Part shown: positions 35,199 through 43,070 of the stretch, one piece after another | Numbering within the stretch: the stretch's first letter is position 1 | Layout: every line of letters begins with the position of its first letter | Assembly: GCF_001294645.1 (NCBI RefSeq) | Contig: NZ_CP011869.1 | Span: 124,001-188,000, forward strand | DNA length: 64,000 bases | Direction: 5' to 3' | Source of the DNA: Pseudonocardia sp. HH130629-09 | GTDB taxonomy: Bacteria; Actinomycetota; Actinomycetes; Mycobacteriales; Pseudonocardiaceae | The notes under the pieces: generated by a model | Databases searched by the model: none | What the model saw: the letters and a program-made list of their open reading frames with translations, nothing else | Told to the model about the DNA's origin: nothing | Position numbers and translations under genes: made by a program

Positions 35199-35238
35199 TA
35201 CTAGTGAGAAAACTGGCGTATAGACGTTGTGGTAGAGT
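35199..35238. repeat. 40-bp inverted repeat inside the right MITE
   Basis: Exact inverse of 27958-27997. Lies between the fahA 3' end and the MITE at 35239. Confidence 0.9.
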
Positions 35239-35403
35239 GAGCCTTTTTCAACCTGACCAGCGAGCTTCTGCGTCAGGAGATCGCGAAGGTTGCAGCGCAA
35301 CTGCTCTGACCACAGCTGCACAGGTCACCGGCTCGCTAGCTCGGCGTCTGCACCCACACAACCAGGCCCCTGAGCTGCCGGAACGGCAGGTTGAAAAAGG
35401 CTC
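35239..35403. repeat. MITE-165 family, right arm of the 205-bp inverted repeat
   Basis: Complete 165-bp copy flanked on both sides by AGT (35236-35238 and 35404-35406). It is the inverse of 27793-27957. It also truncates the helicase gene on its right. Confidence 0.93.
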
Positions 35404-36135
35404 AGTGTCTGCAGAGTGACGACATCGACGACGCCCCGCAGCGAGGACCGTCCAGCGCCCAGCTGGCCCGCCCGAACACCCAAGAACTCTCTGACGCGGC
35501 TCCGCCACTGATCCGCCAACGCCTTGCGATCCACCAGGATCAGCGTGGCCACACCGTGCTCCGCGATCAACGCACATCCCATGACGGTCTTCCCCGCACC
35601 CGGCTCTGCGACGAGCACACCGAGGTCGTGAGCAGCGAGGTCCGAGACGGCGGCAGCCTGGTCCTCGCGCAGCGTCACCGACAGCTCGAAGCTATGGCTC
35701 TCGCCGTCGGTGCGCTCGTCGGCGATCTCGACGCAGCTCCCCGCCTCCTTCAGCACCGAGACGATCCGCTCACCGAGGCCGCGGGGCAGGACGAGGCGAC
35801 CGTCCACTGTCTCGTCGTAGCTCAACAGGAACCGGGGCACGTTCCACGTCGACAGCCGTCGCCGCTGCCGCTCACCGAACAACGGATTGCTCATCGACGC
35901 CGCGTGCTTGAGCGTCCCCAGTGCTGCCGGAGTCAGCTCCGACACGGCCACCTCACAACCAGCCTCCAGCCGTAGCCCGACTACAGCCGCTGATCTCGGC
36001 CTTGTCCGCGTCGACATGGCGGGGGCCAAGTTCTCGACTGCCCCACCCACCTTCACCGCCCCGACCCGACCGGCGAGACGGGTGACCTCAGCAGGGGACA
36101 GTCGGTGCACTCCGGACAGGTACGCCCACTGATCG
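35404..36135 (-). pseudogene. TOTE conflict-system primase/helicase, internal fragment
   Basis: About 240 residues in one open frame with neither start nor end. It reads DQWAYLSGVHRLSPAEVTRL, then NPLFGERQRRRLSTWNVPRF, LVLPRGLGERIVSVLKEAGS and the SF2 helicase start REDQAAAVSDLAAHDLGVLV with Walker A AEPGAGKTVMG and VATLILVDRKALADQWRSRV. This run matches the linker and DEAD-helicase start of large TOTE (TOPRIM/primase/helicase) conflict proteins, a putative phage-defence system. IS256 removed the N-terminal side at 36136 and the MITE the C-terminal helicase half at 35403. A plain XPB/UvrB-like helicase is the alternative. Confidence 0.7.
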
Positions 36136-36749
36136 GGCCTGTCTCGTGATCGGTGTTTCGGCGTCGTTGCTCAGTAGGTCTCGGCTCCCGGCCAGCGGTC
36201 ACCGAACGTGATGGCGAACGCGTTGATCACGGGCTTCCAACGCATCGTCCACCTCGTGCGGCCCGTCCCGGTCGGGTCCAGGCTGCGAGTCACAAGATAC
36301 AAGCATTTCATCGCAGCCTGCTCAGTGGGGAAATGACCACGCGCCCGCACCGCGCGCCGGTAGCGGGCGTTAAGCGATTCGATCGCATTCGTAGAGCAGA
36401 TCACCCTTCGAATCTCGACGTCGTAGTCCAAGAACGGCACGAACTCTTCCCACGCGTTGCGCCATAGCCGGATCATCGCCGCGTACTTACGGCCCCATTT
36501 CTCGTCGAGCTCATCCATAGCGATAAGTGCTGCATTCGGGTTGGGCGCGGCATAGATTGGTTTGATGTCGCGCTTCACCGCGTCCCAGTCCTGTCGACCC
36601 ACCAGCCGGAAAGTGTTTCGGATCAGGTGCACGACGCAGGTTTGGACAATGAGCCTTTTTCAACCTGCCGTTCCGGCAGCTCAGGGGCCTGGTTGTGTGG
36701 GTGCAGACGCCGAGCTAGCGAGCCGGTGACCTGTGCAGCTGTGGTCAGA

Positions 36750-38487
36750 CCCGAATCCGCGAGTAGCGCTGGTGTCCGGACTGGGGAGATGGCGATAGGT
36801 GCCCGCTGACCTGCGATGATCGTGTTTGCGACGACACGACATTGCGGGTTGAGAGGACACCTATCAGGTGCGAACAGTACGCAAGCGACGCCCGCGGTGT
36901 GCGCGGGTGCGTCTCGGCGCGCCGGACGCGGCGCTGACCAGGTTCTCCGGGCTGGCCGCGGTGACCGAACTGATCGACCGGCTCGGGATCATCGACAAGC
37001 TCGACGCCGCGGTCGGGCCCATCAAGGACCGCGACCGCGGGTGCAGCGCCGGGCAGATGCTGGTCGGCATGTCGGCGGCGCAGCTGTGCGGGGAGGACTT
37101 CCTGGTCGGGCTGGACCGGCACCGCGCCGACACCGCCGGGCAGGCACTCACGCCGGTGCCGGGGTTGGCGTCCACGACCGCCGCCGGGCTCGCGCGCAAG
37201 TTCATCGAGGGGCAGTGGGCGGCGGTGGAGACCGGGCTCGGTGACGTGCACACCACCGCGCTGGACCTGCTCGCCCAGGTCGACCCGGACCGGGCCGAGC
37301 AGCTGACGGCGGACGTGACGATCGATCTGGACACCACCGATGTCGAGGTTTACGGCCGGCTCAAGCAGGGCGTGGCGTTCAACCACCAAGGCCAGCGGGT
37401 CGCCCGCCCGCACGTCGCGACCTGGGCCGACACCGCGGTGGTGCTGGCCGCTGACCTCGGTTCGGGCCGGGATGACCCCCGCGCCACCAGCGCCGAGCTG
37501 TTCTACCGGGCGCTGGCCGCGCTCCCCGCGCAGGCGCGGGCGGGGCGAGTCCGCGTGCGTGCGGACGCGGGCTACTTCGCCGGGCAGCTCGCCCGCGCAG
37601 CCCTGTTCGTCGGCGTGGAGTTCGCCATCGGCGCCCGACGCATCGCGCCGCTGTGGCGCATCCTCGACGGCGTCGCGGCCGACGGGTGGACCGACGCGAT
37701 CGACATGACCGGCGCGCAGGTCGCGGTGGCCGACTATTGCCCGAACTGGTGGCCCGCAGCGACCCAGCTGCTGATCCGTCGGGTCCGGCTCGACCTGGAC
37801 CACGGCCAGGTCTCCGGTGACCCGCGAGCGCGGCGCCGACGCACCCTGCACCCCGCCCAGCGGGCGCTCCCGCTCGACGACCTCGCTACGGTGGCCAAGG
37901 TCGACGGGGTGTTCGCCTACTCGTTCATCGTGACCAACCTCGACGTCTCCACACCTGCCGCAGCCGCGCAGGCCGAGTACTGGTACCGCCACCGCACGAA
38001 GGTGGAGAACCTGTTCCGCGACACCAAGCACGGCGCCGCGCTGCGCCACCTCCCCTCCGGACACCTCGCGGTGAACCGAGCCTGGATGTGGGGCGCACTC
38101 CTGGCCGCCACCACCAGCGGGTGGCTGCACCACCTCACCGCCCGCACCCGCGACGGGCGCCTGGTCGGGCACGGCGTCCGCGGCGGCCAGGCCATGATCG
38201 CCACCCTGCGCCGGCGGCTGATCACCATCCCCGCCCGCCTCGTGCGCCACGCCCGCGGCCTCACCCTGCGCCTACCACCCGGCGAGCACCTACTCGCCGA
38301 GGTCCTCGCCCGCGTCCGCGCCCTGCCCGCTCCGTCCTGACCCGGCCGCACCGGCCCCGACCAGCACAGGAACCCGCCACCCGAGGCGACACTCGGGCCG
38401 CCCGCTTGCCCACCACCCAACTCCCGACCCAAGCAACATCAACTTTGGCCGACCAAGATCAGCTCATGACCTACTCGCGGATTCGGG
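36750..38487 (+). mobile_element. IS1380-family element, type b, complete
   Basis: 1738 bp with perfect terminal repeats cccgaatccgcgagtag and its inverse. The 5-bp duplication TCAGA (36745-36749, 38488-38492) is confirmed by uninterrupted MITE copies that have a single TCAGA. It looks like the youngest layer of the nest. Confidence 0.95.
36868..38340 (+). CDS. IS1380-family transposase, type b
   Basis: 490 residues from GTG 36868, with agagg upstream. Opens RVRLGAPDAALTRFSGLAAV. DDE_Tnp_1 core: Asp in DVTIDLDTTDVEVYGRLKQG, Asp in RVRVRADAGYFAGQLARAAL and Glu in YRHRTKVENLFRDTKHGAAL. Only distantly similar to the type a transposase at 21366-22775. No damage seen; likely active. Confidence 0.93.
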   Translation: MRTVRKRRPRCARVRLGAPDAALTRFSGLAAVTELIDRLGIIDKLDAAVGPIKDRDRGCSAGQMLVGMSAAQLCGEDFLVGLDRHRADTAGQALTPVPGLASTTAAGLARKFIEGQWAAVETGLGDVHTTALDLLAQVDPDRAEQLTADVTIDLDTTDVEVYGRLKQGVAFNHQGQRVARPHVATWADTAVVLAADLGSGRDDPRATSAELFYRALAALPAQARAGRVRVRADAGYFAGQLARAALFVGVEFAIGARRIAPLWRILDGVAADGWTDAIDMTGAQVAVADYCPNWWPAATQLLIRRVRLDLDHGQVSGDPRARRRRTLHPAQRALPLDDLATVAKVDGVFAYSFIVTNLDVSTPAAAAQAEYWYRHRTKVENLFRDTKHGAALRHLPSGHLAVNRAWMWGALLAATTSGWLHHLTARTRDGRLVGHGVRGGQAMIATLRRRLITIPARLVRHARGLTLRLPPGEHLLAEVLARVRALPAPS

Positions 38488-39450
38488 TCAGAGCAGTTGC
38501 GCTGCAACCTTCGCGATCTCCTGACGCAGAAGCTCGCTGGTCAGGTTGAAAAAGGCTCAATGGTTTGCGGCCACACGTTGGCCACGACCTCCGGGAGTCC
38601 TTTGAGGCCGTCGCAGACCAGGAACAGCACGTCACGCACGCCGCGGTTCTTCAGGTCGACCAGCACGCTCATCCAGAACTTCGCGCCCTCACTGCCGACG
38701 CCCATCCACAGCCCCAGCACGTCCTTGCAGCCGTCCACGGTGACGCCGATGGCTGCGTAGACCGGCCGGTTGGCGACCTGCCCGTCCCGGACCTTGACGT
38801 GGACAGCGTCGATGAACACCGCGGCGTACACCGAATCCAACGGCCGACCAACCCAGTCATTCATCTCGGCGACGACCTTGTCGGTGATCCGCGAGACCGT
38901 CTCCTTCGATACTGACGCCCCATAGATGTCAGCGAAATGTGCGGAAACCTCCCCGGTCGTCATCCCTTTCGCATACAGCGACAGTACGACCTCGTCGACA
39001 TCTGTGAGGCGCCGCTGACGCTTCTTCACGATCTGCGGCTCGAAAGTGCTGGCCCTGTCTCTCGGAACGTCGATCTCCACGTCACCCGCGGCATCCGAGA
39101 GAACCGTCTTCGAGCGGGACCCGTTCCGCACGTTGGTGGATTCCCGGCCGGGGTCGGCCCGGTTCTTGTCGTGCCCGAGGTGCTCGGTCATCTCCTCGTT
39201 CAGCGCCGTTTCCAGAACATTCTTGGTAAAGAGCTTCAACAGGCCGTCCGGGCCGGTCAACGCCAGCCCGCGCGCCTTCGCCTCGGCCACCATCGCCGCC
39301 GCAGCGGCCCGCTCCGCCGACGCCTGCCGAGCAGGCTTCGGGTCACCCTCGCTTGGATCCACAAGGTCCGATGTCATCACTGTCCGTGCCCATCTCGCCG
39401 GACCTCAGCCCGGCGTGTCGGGCCGAAAACACCGATCTTGAAACAGTCCC

Positions 39451-39499
39451 CAACCAGCCAGAGACCTACAGGGCAGCGACACACCCCGCTAAGTTAACT
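39451..39499. repeat. Duplicated flank shared with 1644-1692
   Basis: The inverse of this stretch, (t)aacttagcggggtgtgtc... to tctctggctggttg, is also found at 1648-1692 after a truncated MITE. Here it separates IS256 from IS5 type C. It marks DNA present twice in the window, 38 kb apart. Confidence 0.7.
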
Positions 39500-40441
39500 G
39501 AGCCTTTGCCAACCTGGTCAGGTGTTGACGATCATGAGGGTCTGAACTGCGGCGATGAGCTGTCCGGCCCGGTTCGGGCTGGAGCGGATCTTGCGCAGGA
39601 TCTTCCAGTTCTTCAGCTCGGCGTTGACCCGCTCACCGGGTCCGCGGCGGCGTGAGTGAGCGGCGTTGACCTCGCGCTGGTTGTGCGACAGCGGGCGGAA
39701 CCGGCCGGTGTCGGGGTCCTTGCGTCGCCGCCGGTGCGGGACCGCGACCGTCGGGCCGGCGCCCTGGTAGGCGGTATCGGCCGCGGCGGGGATGTCATGT
39801 TCGGTCAGGGCGTCGATGATGCCGTGCTCGCGGGCGGCGCCCATGTCGTGGCGGGCTCCGGGAAGCGGCGGGGAGATCCACACCAGCCGGCCGGCGGGGT
39901 CGGCGATGACCTGGACGTTGAGTCAGTGGCACTTGTGCTTGCCGGAGTAGAACCCGCGGTCATAGCCCGAGGCCATCCCGACGCGGTCGATGCGCAGCAA
40001 GGTGCCGTCGAGGATCACGAACGCCTTGCCGATGGCGATCTCGATGGCCTGCTCGAGGGTGGGGGCCATCGTCGCGAGCAGGTCGATCGCCTCGCGCAGG
40101 TAGCGGTACACCGTCGAGGTCCCGACCCGGAAACCGCAGGCGAGGTCGGCGTAGGTCTCGCCCTTGCGCAGGTGGGCCATGACGAGCAGGGCCTGACGGC
40201 CCGCCGTCAGCTTCCGCCACCGGCTCTGGCGCTGGTTGCGGTGCGCGCGCAACGCGTCGGAGAGTACGTGCAGGGCACGGCTGGACACGGTCATCCCGGA
40301 CGGGTAGGACAGCACCTTGAAGCTCCTGGTTGGACGGTTTCGATCTCAGCAATCGCCCGTCTACCAGGAGCTTCACCCATCCGAGGGCACGCCACGCCGT
40401 AGCCGCCCTGACGAGCCCGAACACCAGGTTGGCAAAGGCTC
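39500..40441 (-). mobile_element. IS5-family element, type C
   Basis: 942 bp. Ends gagcctttgccaacctggt and its inverse are perfect for at least 18 bp and differ from the MITE-165 ends at two bases (gc for tt). Flanks are ACT and AGT. It truncates the gene at 40445-40665. Confidence 0.9.
39518..40315 (-). pseudogene. IS5-family transposase type C with internal stop
   Basis: From the start at 40315 it reads MLSYPSGMTVSSRALHVLSD, the HTH (YADLACGFRVGTSTVYRYLR) and FVILDGTLLRIDRVGM, then meets TGA at about 39920 after GKHKCH. In the same frame it continues LNVQVIADPAGRLVWISPPL and PGARHDMGAAREHGIIDALT to the end. One base change created the stop. The downstream half also shows the frame that the type B elements have lost. 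Probably inactive. Confidence 0.88.
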
Positions 40442-40444
40442 AGT

Positions 40445-40665
40445 GCTTCGTGCAGGGCCGGGTCGTCCTGGAGCGCGACGAGGCCACGAGCCTGGTGGAC
40501 CTGGCGAGCCAGCGCCCGGACCTCGTTGGCGTCGGCCCCGTTCTTCTCGACCGGGTTTCCTTCACTCGTGGCGTCGGAGGGGACGAACTCGCTCCCCCAC
40601 TGCTCGGCCGGGAGCGTGGACTGCGGCGTCGGACGGTGGTGGCCGTTGCTGGTTGGGGCGCTCAT
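40445..40665 (-). pseudogene. Hypothetical protein, 3'-truncated by IS5
   Basis: From ATG 40665 the reverse strand reads MSAPTSNGHHRPTPQSTLPA, then PVEKNGADANEVRALARQVH and ends at ALHEA where IS5 begins. Family unknown; the last visible part looks like an amphipathic helix. Its start overlaps the 3' end of the whiB gene by about 100 nt in another frame, so either this start or the whiB end may be wrong. Confidence 0.45.
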
Positions 40666-40951
40666 CGGATCCCCGCTCCCGTGCCGCGCGACGCCGCAGC
40701 AGCGCGTGCCGCTCGTCCTCGCTGAGCCCGCCCACGACACCGTGGGTGAAGGCGCCGGGCCGAGCCAGGGCCTCGGCCCGGCAGGCCTGCAGCACCGGGC
40801 AGCGACGGCAGATGGCCTTGGCCTCGGCGATCTGCTGCAGGGCCGGACCGGCCGTGCCGACGGGGAAGAAGAGCTCGATCACGTCGGCATCGGCACACGG
40901 TGGCGAGCAGGGCACCGCCTGAGGGTCGACGTTCCTGGGTACGGTCTTCAT
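40562..40951 (-). CDS. WhiB-family [4Fe-4S] transcriptional regulator
   Basis: 129 residues from ATG 40951. The four cluster-binding cysteines are Cys19 (PPCADADVIELFFP), Cys48, Cys51 and Cys57 (AICRRCPVLQAC), followed by the turn HGVVGGLSEDER and the basic RRRAARERGS tail that contacts DNA. WhiB proteins occur only in actinobacteria and their phages and work with the housekeeping sigma factor. The ~90 bp upstream contain CTAGTCG-type sites like those before the neighbouring XRE operon, suggesting joint control. Confidence 0.9.
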   Translation of the reverse strand: MKTVPRNVDPQAVPCSPPCADADVIELFFPVGTAGPALQQIAEAKAICRRCPVLQACRAEALARPGAFTHGVVGGLSEDERHALLRRRAARERGSDERPNQQRPPPSDAAVHAPGRAVGERVRPLRRHE

Positions 40952-41043
40952 GGGCGCCTGACTTCCTCGTGATGGGGGATCGGTCCGGTTGTCCGCTCAG
41001 ATGCCTCGGCGGTCGCACCCGCCGGGGCATCTCTACATCCAGA

Positions 41044-41149
41044 CTAGTCGCAAGTCCGCCCCTACGCTCTCGCGACTAACCAGTGCGCACAGGAAAGGCT
41101 CGCGACCAGCTATTTCGCTGATCGCGGGCCTTAGTCGTTCTGCGACTAG
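41044..41149. promoter_or_regulatory. Cluster of CTAGTCG/CGACTAG motifs before whiB
   Basis: ctagtcg (41044-41050), cgactaa (41073-41079), ttagtcg (41131-41137) and cgactag (41143-41149) occur within about 105 bp. The last two form an inverted repeat tagtcg-N5-cgacta. They lie between whiB and the XRE gene. The same motif as a full palindrome (cgactagtcg) lies before the XRE operon at 42994. Possible binding sites of the XRE regulator. The region 40952-41145 holds no gene. Confidence 0.55.
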
Positions 41150-42030
41150 AGCGGGGTGTTCGAGGAGAGGTCGGCGCGGAGGCGGTCGAGCAGGGCGAGC
41201 AGAGCGGGGCCGTGCTCTGCGAACTGCTGCTGCTCGGCGAGGAACTGCTCGTAGAGCTTGACGTCGGCCGGGTCGGTCACTTCCTGCTCGGCGGTGAGCG
41301 TCTCGATCTCGACGGTCGTGGGTGCGTCGTCGTAGCGCAGGAGCACGAAGGAGTGCAGGGGGCGGACCTCGGTGCGCTCCTGTGTCTCGCGGGAGAGCAC
41401 ACCGATGCGCACGTTGGGGAGGCTGGCCAGCGCGGCGATGCGGTCGAGCTGAGCGAGCATCACCGAAGCCGGACCGGGCCGCCATCGCAGCGCGGTCTCG
41501 GTCATGACCAGGTCGAACTGCTTCGATTCGTCGAACAGGACTGTCTGACGGTTCATCAGCGACAGCACCGCGGCGGGGATCTCCGCGGCGGGGATCTCCG
41601 CGGCGGGGAGCAGGCTGTGGACCTCGCGCAGTCTGCGCGCGTAGTCCGGGGTCTGCAACAGCCCGGGAACAACCTCGGACTGATACACCCCGATCCCGCT
41701 GGTCGTTGCGTCACGCCGAGCCCTGGCGTCCTGCTGGCTGGGCCCGTCGGGGCGGTTGCTGTTGCGCCACGGACGTACCCGGGTCCCCGCCTCCTGGGCG
41801 AGTGTGAGCAGCTCTGCACGCACGTCCTCGTCGGCCTGGACCGTGTCGAGCCACTGCTCGATGTCGGCAAGCACGAGGGCGGAGTGGCCGTTCTCCATCT
41901 TGGAGGTCTTGCTCTGCGACCAGCCGAGCTGCTCACCCAGGGCCGCAGCCGAGAGCCCAGCGGCCTGGCGAAGCTCCTTCAAGCGCGCCGCCAGGCGCTG
42001 GTGCTGTGGGTGGATGTCGGCGTGGGTCAA
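41146..42030 (-). CDS. XRE-family regulator with DUF5753 (WhiJ-like)
   Basis: 294 residues. N-terminal HTH_31 (LKELRQAAGLSAAALGEQLG, then WSQSKTSKMENGHSALVLAD) and a DUF5753 effector domain (GIGVYQSEVVPGLLQTPDYA, ALRWRPGPASVMLAQLDRIA, LHSFVLLRYDDAPTTVEIET). This build is widespread in actinomycetes, where such regulators (WhiJ type) pair with small DUF397 or DUF6879 partners. A 15-bp unit repeated about three times near 41577-41620 encodes AEIP repeats inside it. It is the third gene of an operon with DUF6879 just upstream. Confidence 0.9.
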   Translation of the reverse strand: MTHADIHPQHQRLAARLKELRQAAGLSAAALGEQLGWSQSKTSKMENGHSALVLADIEQWLDTVQADEDVRAELLTLAQEAGTRVRPWRNSNRPDGPSQQDARARRDATTSGIGVYQSEVVPGLLQTPDYARRLREVHSLLPAAEIPAAEIPAAVLSLMNRQTVLFDESKQFDLVMTETALRWRPGPASVMLAQLDRIAALASLPNVRIGVLSRETQERTEVRPLHSFVLLRYDDAPTTVEIETLTAEQEVTDPADVKLYEQFLAEQQQFAEHGPALLALLDRLRADLSSNTPL

Positions 42031-42035
42031 GGGGG

Positions 42036-42596
42036 TTAGCTCGCAGCGCGCTCAGGGGTCTCGACACCCGATCGCGGGGCCGGGACCAGCCGGTAGTCGT
42101 CGAACGGGACGGACAGCTCGACCGCGCGACGACGGATGGCGATGTAGGGGGCGGGATCGCTGGCTTGCGAGACCCCGAGGAAGTGCCCTTCGTCGTCGAA
42201 GTGCTGCAGCACCACGAGCCGCTCGTCGAACATCCAGAAGTCCTGCCGAGTCCAGGCATCGTCGCCCTCGGCGAGCCAGTGTCGGTCCAGGATGCGGACG
42301 TCCTCGCCGGCGGGGATGTTCTCCCGGGGGTAGCAGAGCAGCTGGAACCGGGTGTAGTCGGTGACCGGGTGGCCGAGCAGCCGGACCCGGCCGAAGTACT
42401 TTCCGCGGCCGACCTGGGCGTGGACGTTGGCCAGCCAGTCGTCGTCGTCGACCGTGCGCGCGGGGAAGGGCTTGTGGGCGAGGACGGCGTCGAAATCCGG
42501 GTCCTCGCCGGGGATCGCGTAGACGTCGCGGCATTCCAGCCGAAACGCGGAGTGCTCGTAGGTCCGGTAGAGCTCGTCCAGGTCCTCGGGGGTCAT
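42036..42596 (-). CDS. DUF6879-family protein
   Basis: 186 residues from ATG 42596, which overlaps the upstream stop (ATGA). Typical sequence: TPEDLDELYRTYEHSAFRLE, then GRVRLLGHPVTDYTRFQLLC and DFWMFDERLVVLQHFDDEGH. This family is nearly always next to XRE/DUF5753 regulators and is thought to act with them; its activity is unknown. Ends 5 nt before the XRE gene begins. Confidence 0.85.
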   Translation of the reverse strand: MTPEDLDELYRTYEHSAFRLECRDVYAIPGEDPDFDAVLAHKPFPARTVDDDDWLANVHAQVGRGKYFGRVRLLGHPVTDYTRFQLLCYPRENIPAGEDVRILDRHWLAEGDDAWTRQDFWMFDERLVVLQHFDDEGHFLGVSQASDPAPYIAIRRRAVELSVPFDDYRLVPAPRSGVETPERAAS

Positions 42597-42943
42597 ACGG
42601 CCTCCCTCGTCGCTTCGTCGACGGCGGTGAGCACATCGCTCACCAGGATCTCGTGGGCGCGTTCTCCCTCGGGGCATGCCAGCGTCGTCGGGGTGCCGGC
42701 CACGAGGAACCACTCCCCCGCCGCTCGGATGGTCTCGGACCGCGGCGCCGGCACGGCGCCGACGGGCAGGCCGTGCATCTGCAGTTCGCGCGCGGCGCGT
42801 TCGACGATGTCGCGCGGCACCCGCACCGTCAGAGCGGATGCGATGTAGCCCTGCACGATCACCGATCCCCGCTCGGTCAGCCATGCGGTCGGACAGTTGC
42901 CGTTTCGGCACTCCATCGTCCCGGCGAGCAGCTGCATGCTCAT
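42593..42943 (-). CDS. Small conserved protein of the XRE operon
   Basis: 116 residues from ATG 42943 behind gggaagg. Starts MSMQLLAGTMECRNGNCPTA with Cys residues spaced CRNGNC, then VIVQGYIASALTVRVPRDIV and TPTTLACPEGERAHEILVSD. I do not recognise a named family. It is the first gene of the three-gene XRE/DUF6879 operon and is coupled to the second by ATGA. Confidence 0.75.
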   Translation of the reverse strand: MSMQLLAGTMECRNGNCPTAWLTERGSVIVQGYIASALTVRVPRDIVERAARELQMHGLPVGAVPAPRSETIRAAGEWFLVAGTPTTLACPEGERAHEILVSDVLTAVDEATREAV

Positions 42944-42993
42944 GAGTTCGCCTTCCCGTTGAGCCGCGATCCTAGTACCTCGAAGACTAAGCA

Positions 42994-43003
42994 CGACTAG
43001 TCG
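42994..43003. promoter_or_regulatory. Palindrome CGACTAGTCG before the XRE operon
   Basis: Perfect 10-bp palindrome about 50 bp upstream of the operon start, with a related agactaa at 42984-42990. It shares its half-site with the motif cluster before whiB. Confidence 0.55.
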
Positions 43004-43070
43004 GGCTGGCAACGGTGTCGGAAGGACCGAGTCCGGGCCCGGTGGCGAGCACAGGAGCCGTGGGGAAATA

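Larger units (their letters stand above)
36651..38558. mobile_element. MITE-165 copy split by IS1380
   Basis: The two halves, 36651-36749 and 38488-38558, together give the 165-bp MITE (TCAGA duplicated). Outer flanks are AAT on both sides (36648-36650, 38559-38561). The uninterrupted IS256 copy at 48205 shows one AAT at this site, so it is the empty site and proves MITE insertion with a 3-bp duplication. Confidence 0.95.
36171..39380 (-). pseudogene. IS256-family transposase (type E) interrupted by MITE
   Basis: The N-terminal part is at 38562-39380 (MTSDLVDPSEGDPKPARQAS to LPEVVANVWPQTI) and the C-terminal part at 36171-36647 (VQTCVVHLIRNTFRLVGRQD to GAETY). Removing the MITE with one AAT restores exactly the intact sequence found at 48200-48225. 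Apart from the insertion the gene appears unmutated. Confidence 0.93.
36136..39450 (-). mobile_element. IS256-family element, type E, copy 1, carrying a MITE and IS1380
   Basis: Ends ggcctgtctcgtgatcgg (36136) and (inverse) gggactgtttcaagatcgg (39450), as in the intact copy at 47317-48720. A MITE (36651-38558) interrupts it and itself contains IS1380 (36750-38487). The outer flanks do not show a matching 8-9-bp duplication, so the locus was rearranged after insertion. Confidence 0.9.

Noticed and set aside
36627..36809. ORFs running through MITE copies (for example 60 codons at 36627 and 71 codons at 35204)
   Set aside because: They consist of MITE repeat sequence read in one frame, recur at every copy and have no initiation signals of their own.
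41577..41620. Three-fold tandem repeat resembling a short CRISPR-like array
   Set aside because: The 15-bp units are contiguous without spacers and encode AEIP repeats in frame within the XRE/DUF5753 protein.
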